From positions 1 through 27,794 of the forward strand of contig JAEWQO010000071.1 of the NCBI GenBank assembly GCA_023460315.1: a stretch of DNA of 27,794 bases, written 5' to 3'. This document shows positions 1-8,045 of the stretch, one piece after another (the first letter of the stretch is position 1; every line of letters starts with the position of its first letter). Source of the stretch: Actinomycetes bacterium. GTDB lineage: Bacteria; Actinomycetota; Coriobacteriia; Coriobacteriales; Eggerthellaceae. A program made the translations under genes and the position numbers. A model generated the notes under the pieces. It was given only the letters and a program-made list of their open reading frames with translations. It was not told the DNA's origin and searched no databases.

Positions 1-69
1 TTGCATCTTAAGCCTCTGGTAGGCGGTCATTGGATTTTCAAGGGCAAAGCCTTCGATGCGCACCCGCAT
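1..69 (-). CDS. Possible partial ORF, N-terminus only, running off the left edge
   Basis: An open minus-strand frame starts at ATG 69-67 and stays open to the window edge (23 codons). It begins MRVRIEGFALENPM and has ordinary codon use. GTG at 63-61 is an alternative start. No convincing Shine-Dalgarno sequence precedes it, and a 7-bp hairpin (61-77) overlaps the start. The visible peptide is too short to assign to a family. It lies downstream of the lysozyme-like gene on the same strand, separated from it by a terminator-like hairpin. It could equally be non-coding. Confidence 0.3.
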   Translation of the reverse strand, partial: MRVRIEGFALENPMTAYQRLKMQ

Positions 70-125
70 AGCGGGTGGTTCTTTGTCCTGCGCGTTCCGC
101 ACAGGACAGGCTCACGAGCCTGAAA

Positions 126-150
126 AGAGCAGCGCCACCCGAAGGTGGCG
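126..150 (-). terminator. Intrinsic terminator of the lysozyme-like gene
   Basis: A 7-bp stem pairs 133-139 with 144-150, starting 7 nt after the stop codon of the minus-strand gene. Read on the minus strand the loop is UUCG closed by a C-G pair, an exceptionally stable tetraloop. The following RNA (CUGCUCUUUUC) has only a short U-run, so termination may be partial. Three weaker hairpins follow it (61-77, 84-108, 109-120). Confidence 0.6.
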
Positions 151-156
151 TTGCGG

Positions 157-999
157 CTAGATCAGCTTCATCTGGCTGAGGGTTGCGTTGAACCAGTGAT
201 CGGCATTGGGCGGACAATATTTCGTCGCTGAGGAATAGGTCAGGGAATACCCATATCCGGTAGCAAGGCCAGCAACCTGGGCATTGATGGCCTCTTCCCA
301 GCTGCTCCACCCCGTCGAGCCCCATCCCCATGCGTTGTAGGGAAGGAAGCAGTGGGCTCCTTTTGAGCTCTCGGTGTTCGCTATGGCAGGAGACCAGCGG
401 GGATCAACCCCGTTGTTCCATGCGGCGACTGCAAACGTGACGCCTTGGCCCGCAAGAGGCGACCCTGCGAGGTACGAATCAATGCGCGAGCCCCATTCGG
501 CCACGAAGGTGTCTTTGCCCACGCTCCAATCCACATCCGAGAGGGCTGCCAAGGCGGAAGCTGCCGACTCTTGAGCGGCAGCCGTCTGCTGTTGTTCCTT
601 CGCTGCCTCAGCGGCGGCGATACGGGCGGATTCCTCCGCACGCTGGGCTTCCTCAGCCGCGCGACGCGCAGCCTGTTCCTGATTCTCAATGGATTCGATG
701 CCTTTGGAAATGTCACGGGAAGCCGTGCTCGTCAACACCGTGGATTCGCGGGTCTCGACGTCAGAACTTTCTGAAAAAGAATCGGTGTTTGCGGAAGATG
801 CTGACTGCGCCGCGTCGATGCCAAACATATCGGCATCAGACGACACGCCGCCTCCAGCAGAGGCTATTCCGAAGCCAATACAGCCGGCAAGCACAAATGA
901 TGTGCAGCCAACGGCGATGATCTTCGCAGCCAAGCTAGATTTCCGCTGTTTATATCGTTTTACGGCCAAATCGTCGTTAACCTTTCGTTTTCGCAGCAC
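157..999 (-). CDS. Membrane-anchored or secreted lysozyme-like protein with Ala-rich coiled coil
   Basis: The protein has about 280 residues. A short basic cytoplasmic segment (RKRK, KRYKQRK) precedes one hydrophobic segment at about residues 24-50, which serves as an uncleaved anchor or signal peptide. A Ser-rich linker and an Ala/Glu/Gln-rich helix (about 96-153, repeated AA, EEA and RIAAAEAA) suggest a coiled coil. The last roughly 120 residues (NNGVDPRWSPAIANTESS, then NAWGWG and WSSWEEAI) resemble the lysozyme-like fold of cell-wall hydrolases, with a candidate catalytic Glu in NTESS. The role would be peptidoglycan cleavage outside the membrane; this is inferred from motifs. The frame is open up to GTG at 1065, but no ribosome site precedes that codon. 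GTG at 999 has GGGATGG upstream and gives a more typical N-terminus, so it is preferred. The gene stands alone, with a promoter candidate at 1087-1116. Confidence 0.68.
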   Translation of the reverse strand: MLRKRKVNDDLAVKRYKQRKSSLAAKIIAVGCTSFVLAGCIGFGIASAGGGVSSDADMFGIDAAQSASSANTDSFSESSDVETRESTVLTSTASRDISKGIESIENQEQAARRAAEEAQRAEESARIAAAEAAKEQQQTAAAQESAASALAALSDVDWSVGKDTFVAEWGSRIDSYLAGSPLAGQGVTFAVAAWNNGVDPRWSPAIANTESSKGAHCFLPYNAWGWGSTGWSSWEEAINAQVAGLATGYGYSLTYSSATKYCPPNADHWFNATLSQMKLI

Positions 1000-1086
1000 A
1001 AAGCCATCCCGCCGAAGCGGTGACAGCGTGGTGAATTGTAAAGGGGGTTTGCTGCCGATGGGCACTATGCTGTTGTATCGCAGCGT

Positions 1087-1116
1087 ATTTTAGCCCAGAC
1101 CACATCCCGAGAGCAA
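1087..1116 (-). promoter_or_regulatory. Candidate sigma-70-type promoter of the lysozyme-like gene
   Basis: On the minus strand, TTGCTC (1116-1111) and TAAAAT (1092-1087) are separated by 18 nt. The -10 matches consensus at five of six positions and the -35 is weak. Transcription would begin near 1080, giving a leader of about 80 nt to the GTG at 999 or about 14 nt to the alternative GTG at 1065. Confidence 0.45.
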
Positions 1117-1227
1117 TAAAATGTGGAGAACGCCTCCATGTTTTGTTCGCTTGACAAATCGAAAAAACGCACAAGGGCAGATGAAATTGGGGAACGCCTC
1201 CCGAAATCCCCGGCGAGAAGCTCCTCC

Positions 1228-2223
1228 CTACCGAATCGCAAACTCATGTTGCCACCCAAACGGAGCAGTGAGGACAAAGGAATCGGTTTGGCCTGGCAAA
1301 GAGAACAGTCCCAAGCCAACGACGAAGAACGCCACGAAACAGAGCCCTCCTGCCAGCGTCCACCCTGGAAGGCTCAGTATCTTGCCGAGAGCCAACGACA
1401 CGACCCCCGCCACCAGCAAAGGCCAGAGACGCGCAAGCATAATTCCAACTGAACTCCAGCTCACAACGTCAACGCTCATGGCAAGTAACGTAATCCCCAA
1501 GAAAAAGAGAACGACGCCTCCGGCAAACCGGTGCACGCGACTGCCCGATTCGCTCGGAACAACCACACACACGATGCCCGCAATCACAAGGCTTAAGGGC
1601 CAAAAACGCCACCACGCCATTCCCTCGACAAGATTGGCCAAGACAGCAAGGACACTGAAAAACAGAAGAAGCGACCCCACCCAAAGCGCAGTCTTCACGG
1701 CAAGCGGCCGCCCCTGCTGCGAAGTTTGCGATGAGGCGGTCTTTTCGGAGGGAAACGAATGGGTCGACGGATGCCCCCCGTCAACCGGCGAAGCTCCATC
1801 CGTCGATGCCGGCCTCAAAGGAGCGGCGGTCCCTGAGAGACCCCGAGCAACGCAAAGCGGCGGTTCGGGAGGCAGGTGCCCCACGCCCCGATGTGCAACC
1901 CATGAAACATCAGCCTGGTCGCTGCCATGCTTAGTACCCGAAGAGACGCACTGAAAGCCATCCGCACTCCACTCGATCCGACCGTATGTCTCAGAATGCA
2001 CCGCTGCTGGCTCCACGTCAAACGGGCGAGAAGGCATCGGTGCCTTCGGCAGCATGAGCCACAAAGCGAGATAGGCGAATCCCAACACTCCACCGGTGAG
2101 CAGCGTGAGGACGACGACGATGATGCGCACGATGATGGGATCGACGTTGAAGAAGTCGGCAATGCCCGCGCACACTCCTCCCACGAGCGCGTTTCGCGAC
2201 CGATAGAATCGTCTGTGGGCCAC
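1228..2223 (-). CDS. PspC-domain envelope-stress membrane protein
   Basis: This 331-residue protein opens with a canonical PspC domain (residues 1-62: RNALVGGVCAGIADFF, then a hydrophobic helix ending YLALWLMLPK). A variable hydrophilic Ser/Pro-rich linker (about 63-175) follows, then a C-terminal block of about six hydrophobic helices (about 178-318). PspC proteins sit in the cytoplasmic membrane and sense or signal envelope stress; the C-terminal block resembles the membrane part of LiaF/DUF5668-type proteins. The start is GTG with AAAGGA 6 nt upstream. It lies 30 nt after the CorC-like gene, so the two are probably cotranscribed. No PspA or PspF gene is nearby, so the exact signal is unknown. 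Confidence 0.8.
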   Translation of the reverse strand: MAHRRFYRSRNALVGGVCAGIADFFNVDPIIVRIIVVVLTLLTGGVLGFAYLALWLMLPKAPMPSRPFDVEPAAVHSETYGRIEWSADGFQCVSSGTKHGSDQADVSWVAHRGVGHLPPEPPLCVARGLSGTAAPLRPASTDGASPVDGGHPSTHSFPSEKTASSQTSQQGRPLAVKTALWVGSLLLFFSVLAVLANLVEGMAWWRFWPLSLVIAGIVCVVVPSESGSRVHRFAGGVVLFFLGITLLAMSVDVVSWSSVGIMLARLWPLLVAGVVSLALGKILSLPGWTLAGGLCFVAFFVVGLGLFSLPGQTDSFVLTAPFGWQHEFAIR

Positions 2224-2253
2224 TTCAATCCTTTCAGAACCGCACGAGCCGCC

Positions 2254-3627
2254 TCACGCAGGCAGCACAGAAGAACTCTCGTCAGCTTCGCTCCCTGGAG
2301 CACTAGGACATCTCGCCTCGGCCTCGGCCTCACCCAGCACGCCCGGCAGCCGTTCGATGCGGATTTTCGAAATGCGGCGGCGGCGCATCGCCTGGATCCG
2401 GAAGCGATAGCCTCCGACATCGAACTCATCGCCCACCTGCGGAACAACGTCTATCATGTCCAACAGCCAACCGGCGATTGTCTCGTAATTATCAGACTCA
2501 CGAACAGGAAATCCGGCCGCCATGGCATCTTCGACCGGCAAACGCCCGTCCGCAAGCCATGTCCCGTCGGATCCCCTGGAGACGTATTTGTCTTCCGAAT
2601 CCGTCTCATCGACAATCTCGCCGACGATTTCCTCCACGATGTCTTCGACCGTTATTAAACCATCGGTGCCGCCGTATTCGTCGACGACGATAGCCATCTG
2701 TTGCCTATTCGTTTGCATTTCTGACAGCAGCGGGTAAAGGTCCTTGGTCTCGGGAACGAACAACGTCTCGTAGGCATAATCGCCCACCGGATCGTTTTCT
2801 TTGCCATCCATCAAAGGCGACATGAGATCCTTGCAATGCACGATTCCCACAATCTGGTCATAGTCCTCGTGATACACCGGAAGACGCGAATAGCCGGTGC
2901 CGCGCATGCGCTCGACAGTCTGCCTGACTGTCTCCACATCTTCTGCCAAGATCATGTCAACGCGAGGCTGCATGACCTCGCGAACCGTCATGGCACCCAA
3001 GTCGATGATGTCATGGATCATGCGCTTCTCATCGTCAAGAAGCACATCGTTGCCCGTGACCATATACTTGATCTCATCTTCCGACAGATTCTGCCGATCG
3101 TCAGCGCTCTTGACGCGGAGCAGCCGCGAGAGACCGTCAGCCGATGCGGAGGTGAACCTGACCAACGGTGCGATTATCTTCTGAAAGACAGACAGGGGCC
3201 CGGCGACGGCCTTGCTGACGCGCTCGGCATCGGCAAGGGCAATGCGCTTTGGCACCAATTCTCCGACGACGATGCTCAAATACGACACGACCAACGTGAT
3301 GAGAATGGGGGCGATGGCCGGAGCAATGAAAACGAGCCAATCCACGCCAGAACTCGCAATCCATCTCGAAAGCGGATCGGAAAGGTTCGTCGCGGCCGCC
3401 GCCGAGGCAAAAAAGCCGACCAAGGTGATAGCTACCTGTATGGTTGCCAAAAAGCGGCTCGAGTCACCGGCAAGCGCCAGAGCACGCGCCGCCCGTCGGT
3501 CTCCGTCCTCGGCCTCCTTTTGCAAAAGCATGCGGCGCGCATTGACCAATGCCATTTCTGACATAGAAAAATAGCCGTTGACAAGCACAAGCACGAAAGT
3601 GACGGCAATGCTTAGACCAATATCCAT
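2254..3627 (-). CDS. CorC/HlyC-family CNNM transporter-like protein with CBS domains
   Basis: The protein has 457 residues in the usual order of the family. A DUF21/CNNM membrane domain (about 1-195, opening MDIGLSIAVTFVLVLVNGYF with the family motif SEMALVNARR) comes first. A CBS pair (about 210-335, including MQPRVDM and the end motif VDEYGGTDGLITVEDIVEEI) follows, then a CorC_HlyC C-terminal domain (about 350-435). Members are linked to Mg2+/Co2+ efflux or homeostasis; the old name hemolysin is misleading. The start ATG has a poor ribosome site: the GGAG run is 15 nt away and the frame closes just upstream. Translation may therefore be weak, but the N-terminus matches the family. It is the first gene of a two-gene unit with the PspC gene. 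Confidence 0.85.
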   Translation of the reverse strand: MDIGLSIAVTFVLVLVNGYFSMSEMALVNARRMLLQKEAEDGDRRAARALALAGDSSRFLATIQVAITLVGFFASAAAATNLSDPLSRWIASSGVDWLVFIAPAIAPILITLVVSYLSIVVGELVPKRIALADAERVSKAVAGPLSVFQKIIAPLVRFTSASADGLSRLLRVKSADDRQNLSEDEIKYMVTGNDVLLDDEKRMIHDIIDLGAMTVREVMQPRVDMILAEDVETVRQTVERMRGTGYSRLPVYHEDYDQIVGIVHCKDLMSPLMDGKENDPVGDYAYETLFVPETKDLYPLLSEMQTNRQQMAIVVDEYGGTDGLITVEDIVEEIVGEIVDETDSEDKYVSRGSDGTWLADGRLPVEDAMAAGFPVRESDNYETIAGWLLDMIDVVPQVGDEFDVGGYRFRIQAMRRRRISKIRIERLPGVLGEAEAEARCPSAPGSEADESSSVLPA

Positions 3628-3772
3628 AATATGAGGTGTTCACTCCTTTGCAAGCAGGTCCAACGACGCGAATTCAACGTCGCAATCCCAAAGCGCAACA
3701 CACAGGTGCCGCATTCGATCCGCTTCGGGCAATCATGGGGCTGTCATGCCCGCGCGCTCTCGCACGCACCGC

Positions 3773-4615
3773 TTACATGATGAAAAAGGCAATGGCAAGA
3801 AACTGACAGATGCTTCCGGCCAACACCCAGAGATGAAATATTGAATGCATATAAGGAACCTTCTTCAGAACATAGAAGATGCAGCCGATGGAGTAGCAGA
3901 GCCCTCCCCCGACAAGCAGCCATAGCCCCGGAGCGGGCAAGAGCTCAACCAACGCCGGCAGAAACCAGACGACGCTCCACCCCAAGAGAAGGTAGAGCAC
4001 CGCCGAGATCCAGCGGGGACGAAATACCCAAAATGCTTCGCAGGCAACACCGACAAGCGCCACGGCCCACACGAAAATGCACAGTGGGACACCACCTGAA
4101 TCGATGAGGGTTATCAGACAAAACGGGGTGTAGGAACCGGCGATGAACAAATAGATGCAACTGTGGTCCAGAACCTTGAAGACCTTCTTTGCCTTGTCGA
4201 CGGCAAGGGCATGGTATAGCGTGGACATCGTGTACTCAAGCAGCATGGTGAGCGTGTATACCAACGCGGCAAACAGATAAAGGCCCCCACCGTCATCGAG
4301 TGCCCGAACGGCGAGGATGGGAATGGCGGCAATGGCAAGCAAAGCTCCGATTCCATGCGAAATGGAATTCGCTATCTCTTCGCCCAGCGTATACTCGCGC
4401 ACGTTGCGCGCCCTGTTCGCCGCGCTTGCTGACGTGTTCGATGACTCGTCGGCAAGCGCACGCACCTGCGCAAGGTCACGAGGCTTGAATTGAGAAGGCG
4501 TCCAAGCAGGAGGCGGATCATGAACGACAGTGGGTTCGACGGTGTCAGACGTAGTCTGCACAGGCTGGTTGCTTCGACCGCCTTCCGAACCGGATGATGT
4601 CGCCTGTGTTTTCAT
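3773..4615 (-). CDS. trhA: Hemolysin III/TrhA (PAQR-like) membrane protein
   Basis: The protein has 280 residues, with a hydrophilic N-terminal extension of about 80 residues unusual for a family that is normally near 210-220. Seven hydrophobic helices follow. Family signatures are visible: EEIANSISHGIGALLAI in the first helix region, VLDHSCIYLFIAGSYTPF centrally, and HSIFHLWVLAG near the C-terminus. The spaced His, Ser and Asp residues are the presumed metal-binding set of the PAQR/alkaline ceramidase/TrhA superfamily. Bacterial members affect membrane lipid homeostasis. It follows the PH-domain gene by 6 nt, so it is the last gene of that operon. The ribosome site is weak (AAGATG). Confidence 0.85.
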   Translation of the reverse strand: MKTQATSSGSEGGRSNQPVQTTSDTVEPTVVHDPPPAWTPSQFKPRDLAQVRALADESSNTSASAANRARNVREYTLGEEIANSISHGIGALLAIAAIPILAVRALDDGGGLYLFAALVYTLTMLLEYTMSTLYHALAVDKAKKVFKVLDHSCIYLFIAGSYTPFCLITLIDSGGVPLCIFVWAVALVGVACEAFWVFRPRWISAVLYLLLGWSVVWFLPALVELLPAPGLWLLVGGGLCYSIGCIFYVLKKVPYMHSIFHLWVLAGSICQFLAIAFFIM

Positions 4616-4621
4616 TGAAAT

Positions 4622-6472
4622 TCATCTTACCATATTCTCCCGCGGCTGAAGCCATTCCAACCAGGCACGAGCATCTTCTTCACGCACATCTATCAACCGA
4701 ACGGTGGTGCCCCCTATCCCCGCAGCCGTGCGGGCATTGACGGTGACGGTGCCGGCCATCCGTTGCAGGGGATTCGTCTTGGTGAAGCCGTACTGTATCT
4801 TCTTGCGAGGAAAACTGACCGTCTCGCGTGAAAGGCCGCCGTTGCTCACCTGCATGAAGCGACGGTTAAAGGCAAATCCCGACTCGCGAAACCAGAGGAG
4901 TGCCCCCACCGCATCAAGAATGATCAGCACCAAACACAGCGCATAGCCGACGAATGCTCCTGCATTCACGAACGACACGGCAGTGGAGCCGTCGCCAGCC
5001 GAAGGCGCGAGCACATTGACTCCTAGTTGAATGGCGACCACGATCACGGCAAGCCAAAAACCCTCACCTTGCACGATGCAGCGGCGGATGAGGGCACGAC
5101 GGCGTGCAACCGGGGCAACCTGCATGTTCTCAACCGGCACATCGGCAAACTCAGGAACAAGGCCTGCGAGTATTTCGGGGACGCGGCTCATCTTGACAAA
5201 GGGATGGATGACAAGCCCCTGGCTCAATCCCGCCTGCTGTTCGTCCGTTCCTTCGGCCGCCGCATCGATCTTGCCAAGCGAGATCTCCCCATAGCCGATC
5301 AGCCGTCTGATGAAGCTCTGCTTCACAATGACGGACTGCACGCGATCGACATCGACGCCCTGGAAATGATGCTGAAGAAGGCCCCGTTCGATCTCGATAC
5401 GGCTATCGCGGCGACGTGCCTTGAAACCACCGTACGAGATGCACGTCCCTATGATGGAAAACAACCATATGACCAGCATGATGGCGATGAAGATCGCCAC
5501 GCCCGCAGCGATTGCGTTGCCGCCGAACAGCTTGACCCCCACAGTGACAACATTGCCCACAACCGGCTCAAGCATGCCTGCCATCAGCGGGGCGATCTGA
5601 CCGGCAAACTGAGCGACAGCCCCCAGCACGCCCAAGACCATCAGGGCAAAAGCCGTGTTGTTTGAAAGGCCCGTCAGCACAAGTTCTTTATTGCCCAAGC
5701 CGTACTCATACGAAGGTTCCGCCTCTCCGTACGCTGCCGACCCAAAGATCCCGCGGACGTCCTGGATGATCTCCGCCGGCATATCGAGCACGTTCGCGTT
5801 TTGCGCCCCCGCAGGAACCCCGCGATACGAAACCGCATCCTGAGACGCAGAGGATACCCCTGAACCCCCCATCGACCAATCGATTGGCGCGGCATCGGCT
5901 GAGCCCTTCCCGGCTTGTACGGCTACCGCGTGCTGCTTGCGCGCGAACAGCTCCGAGCGCAACCACTCGGCTTGCGTGTTCTGCAGATAGGGCACGACGA
6001 TGGCTTTGTTGACTGAGCCACCCGCCGTGTCCACATGAACCGTGCACACGCCAAAAATACGCTGGATGAGCGTGGCCTTCTGCTTGACCGATTGAATCCG
6101 ATGGTACGGCACATGCACGCGCTTCTTGTTGAGAATGCCCGAGTAGAGATTGAACTCCTCAGATCCCAATTCGTAATAGAGGTTCCTATAAGAAAGCCAC
6201 TGCACCAGTGCGATGATTCCCACAACGACCAAAAGGGAGATGATCCCGCTCACGCCCAACGCAGCCAACAGGGGCACCCCGCTTGCGCCGATGGACTCAC
6301 CCCTGGACAAGGAACCAGAAATGCCTGAAACCGCCGAAACCGCCACCACGATCACCAGGGTGAACAAGGCTTGGATGCTTCCCAGCCAAATATAGCTATG
6401 GTGCACATGGAAGCGCGTCACCGGTTGGACATCCTTTGGTTGATGAGAGGGGAAGCCTTGCTCAGCCATCAC
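4622..6472 (-). CDS. Membrane protein with three bacterial PH domains (YdbT type)
   Basis: The protein has 616 residues. Three copies of the bPH2 (formerly DUF304) domain are visible at about 85-165 (ELGSEEFNLYSGILNKKRVHV, then IQSVKQKATLIQRIFG), about 350-430 (IEIERGLLQHHFQGVDVDRV) and about 535-610 (FMQVSNGGLSRETVSFPRKK). Paired transmembrane helices separate them. This is the architecture of Bacillus YdbT, which works with YdbS and has been linked to resistance to bacteriocin-like or membrane stress. The start is GTG at 6472, overlapping the TGA of the preceding gene, or ATG at 6469 one codon later. Both imply translational coupling. The substrate or partner is unknown. Confidence 0.8.
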   Translation of the reverse strand: MMAEQGFPSHQPKDVQPVTRFHVHHSYIWLGSIQALFTLVIVVAVSAVSGISGSLSRGESIGASGVPLLAALGVSGIISLLVVVGIIALVQWLSYRNLYYELGSEEFNLYSGILNKKRVHVPYHRIQSVKQKATLIQRIFGVCTVHVDTAGGSVNKAIVVPYLQNTQAEWLRSELFARKQHAVAVQAGKGSADAAPIDWSMGGSGVSSASQDAVSYRGVPAGAQNANVLDMPAEIIQDVRGIFGSAAYGEAEPSYEYGLGNKELVLTGLSNNTAFALMVLGVLGAVAQFAGQIAPLMAGMLEPVVGNVVTVGVKLFGGNAIAAGVAIFIAIMLVIWLFSIIGTCISYGGFKARRRDSRIEIERGLLQHHFQGVDVDRVQSVIVKQSFIRRLIGYGEISLGKIDAAAEGTDEQQAGLSQGLVIHPFVKMSRVPEILAGLVPEFADVPVENMQVAPVARRRALIRRCIVQGEGFWLAVIVVAIQLGVNVLAPSAGDGSTAVSFVNAGAFVGYALCLVLIILDAVGALLWFRESGFAFNRRFMQVSNGGLSRETVSFPRKKIQYGFTKTNPLQRMAGTVTVNARTAAGIGGTTVRLIDVREEDARAWLEWLQPRENMVR

Positions 6473-6957
6473 ACATCCTCCTGAGCAAGACGCGCCAGCT
6501 CGGCGGCCTTGTCGCGCATCTGCTCGGCGTCCTCGGTGGCAAGGCCTGGAATCTCATGCTCTCCCGCCGCCGTCGCAACGGTAACGCTCGTCAGGCCAAA
6601 CGCCCGTAGAATAGGCCCCTGGCGCGTATCGGTGTTTTGCACGCGAATGAAGGGAACAATGAAACGTTTGCGCCAAATAATTCCTCGGGCGATGTCAAGA
6701 TAGTCACCGGACAGCTCATAGCGCCACCGCATGAAACGGATCGGGGGCAGCACGACAAGCCAGATGACCAGTGCGATCACGTAGACACAGACAAGGGCGC
6801 CCAAGGAGACAAAGGCCCACGAGGCAGGTTCCGTCCTTGCGGCAATGGCAAGCGGGATGAAACAGCACAGGAAAACGACCGTGATCCACAGGGCATCATT
6901 GATGCGCCAGACATTCTTGATCTTTGGGTTAAGCTTGTTTGTGGGCAAATCTCTCAT
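6469..6957 (-). CDS. Small membrane protein with one bacterial PH domain (YdbS type)
   Basis: The protein has 162 residues. Two hydrophobic helices (about 22-42 and 48-70) precede one bPH2 domain (about 75-150: YELSGDYLDIARGIIWRKRFIVPF, then VQNTDTRQGPILRAFGL). It matches YdbS, the smaller partner of YdbT, and the two almost certainly form one membrane complex given the 4-bp overlap. GGAGG lies 5 nt before the ATG. It is the first gene of the three-gene operon with the YdbT-like and TrhA genes. Confidence 0.8.
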   Translation of the reverse strand: MRDLPTNKLNPKIKNVWRINDALWITVVFLCCFIPLAIAARTEPASWAFVSLGALVCVYVIALVIWLVVLPPIRFMRWRYELSGDYLDIARGIIWRKRFIVPFIRVQNTDTRQGPILRAFGLTSVTVATAAGEHEIPGLATEDAEQMRDKAAELARLAQEDV

Positions 6958-6989
6958 ATGATCCTCCGGCGGCTTGCTGACATGCCATC

Positions 6990-6998
6990 ATCATACCA
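6990..6998 (-). promoter_or_regulatory. Candidate extended -10 promoter of the PH-domain operon
   Basis: The minus strand reads TGGTATGAT (6998-6990). TATGAT matches the -10 consensus at five of six positions and is preceded by the TGn extension. No recognisable -35 is present. It lies about 33 nt upstream of the YdbS-like start, in the divergent gap shared with the pseudopilin gene. Confidence 0.45.
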
Positions 6999-7061
6999 GA
7001 GCGTATGCGCCATGGTTTTTCTTTCCTTCGCCGTTACGAACTCTCCAACCAGGTGGCATGC

Positions 7062-7089
7062 CTGACGTTCACCCAGCTTGTTGTATATT
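7062..7089 (+). promoter_or_regulatory. Candidate promoter of the pseudopilin gene
   Basis: CTGACG (7062-7067) and TATATT (7084-7089) are 16 nt apart, just upstream of the ribosome site at 7105-7111. Both hexamers are partial matches, so this is tentative. Confidence 0.35.
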
Positions 7090-7116
7090 AGTTCAGAAGA
7101 CAGCAAAGGAGCCCTC

Positions 7117-7884
7117 ATGGTTTGCCTCAATCCCGCTCGGCATGATACCGGATTCACACTCGCCGAGCTCCTCATAGTCATCGCCATCGTCGCGGCGCTT
7201 GCCGCCCTTGCCATTCCCGTCTTCGCCTCCTCTCTCGGCAAAGCCGAAGAGGCAACCTGCGAGGCCAATCGCCGCACCTTGAAGGACATGGTTGTCACGG
7301 AGTATCTGGCAAGTGGAGACACGAGAAACATCGACCAATCCTTGCTCGATGAATGCATGACAAAACTTGGTTCCTCCGACCACGAGCTCTGCCCAAAAGG
7401 CGGATCGTACCGGATCAAAAGCGACCCGGAAAGCAACAACGTCGTGATCGTCTGTTCAGAACATGGGTTAACCGTCGAAGACGAGATGTCCTCTTTCGTC
7501 GACGACCAATCGACTTGGGGAGACGATCAGAACATACGCAACGTCTACGCCACCCAAACAGGTTCTGACACATGGCCGGAGCTCATCGGCACCGACGGAG
7601 AAAAGGTCTATCTACAATTCAAAAGCTATAACAGAAAGTCCTCAGGCGTTTTCCTGTACGCCAACAGCTTGGGAACGATCGATACGCGCGGACAGCGCTG
7701 GGTCGCCCAGTATATCTGCGACAGCAACGGCCTCATCGGCGATACAGGCCAATGGTATGAAGTTCCCAAGAACACCGGCGTCGCCATGACGGGCGATACG
7801 GGAGAAAGCCTGATGAAGAGTATCCTTGAGCAGTATGCCGCCAACAAAGTCAACCTTGTGAATGGAACGTTTGAGAAAGCGTAG
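7117..7884 (+). CDS. Prepilin-type (type IV pilin/GspG-like) secreted protein
   Basis: The protein has 255 residues. The start is chosen at ATG 7117, which has AAAGGAG 5 nt upstream; an upstream in-frame start at 7078 lacks one. The first 12 residues form a short leader ending in Gly12. They are followed by FTLAELLIVIAIVAALAALA, the class III signal cleaved by prepilin peptidase between Gly12 and Phe13, with the conserved Glu at mature position 5. The hydrophobic helix is at 13-36. The region ELCPKGGSYRI to VIVCSEHG (about 90-117) with paired cysteines is typical of GspG/ComGC-type pseudopilins. The last 120 residues match nothing I recognise. No ATPase, inner-membrane platform or peptidase gene is adjacent, so assembly would depend on machinery elsewhere. 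Confidence 0.78.
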   Translation: MVCLNPARHDTGFTLAELLIVIAIVAALAALAIPVFASSLGKAEEATCEANRRTLKDMVVTEYLASGDTRNIDQSLLDECMTKLGSSDHELCPKGGSYRIKSDPESNNVVIVCSEHGLTVEDEMSSFVDDQSTWGDDQNIRNVYATQTGSDTWPELIGTDGEKVYLQFKSYNRKSSGVFLYANSLGTIDTRGQRWVAQYICDSNGLIGDTGQWYEVPKNTGVAMTGDTGESLMKSILEQYAANKVNLVNGTFEKA

Positions 7885-7892
7885 CGGCCATG

Positions 7893-7916
7893 CCTTCATG
7901 CCCTCATGCCCTCATG
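7893..7916. repeat. Three tandem copies of an 8-bp unit after the pseudopilin stop
   Basis: CCTTCATG, CCCTCATG and CCCTCATG run head to tail beginning 9 nt after the pseudopilin stop codon. A further related CATG lies just upstream at 7889-7892. Short exact repeats of this kind can vary by slippage, but this one is outside any clear reading frame. Confidence 0.6.
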
Positions 7917-8045
7917 CACCATGTCCGCGCAGGCTTCAAAAGAGCAGAGATCAGAACCAGGGATCGAGGCAAAGCAAGATCTCCTCACTCCTGCGGTATA
8001 CTGACAGGCGAGTCAACGCAAGCGACGTGAGGAAAAGAGAAGCAT

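Noticed and set aside
1123..1140. Small GGAG/CTCC hairpin followed by T-rich sequence on the minus strand, as terminator of the PspC gene
   Set aside because: Only a 5-bp stem about 90 nt from the stop, and it overlaps the upstream promoter region of the lysozyme-like gene. Too weak to call.
2254..4615. Two genes traditionally named hemolysins as virulence factors
   Set aside because: The CorC/HlyC and hemolysin III families are housekeeping membrane proteins. The sequences match these families and give no sign of a toxin.
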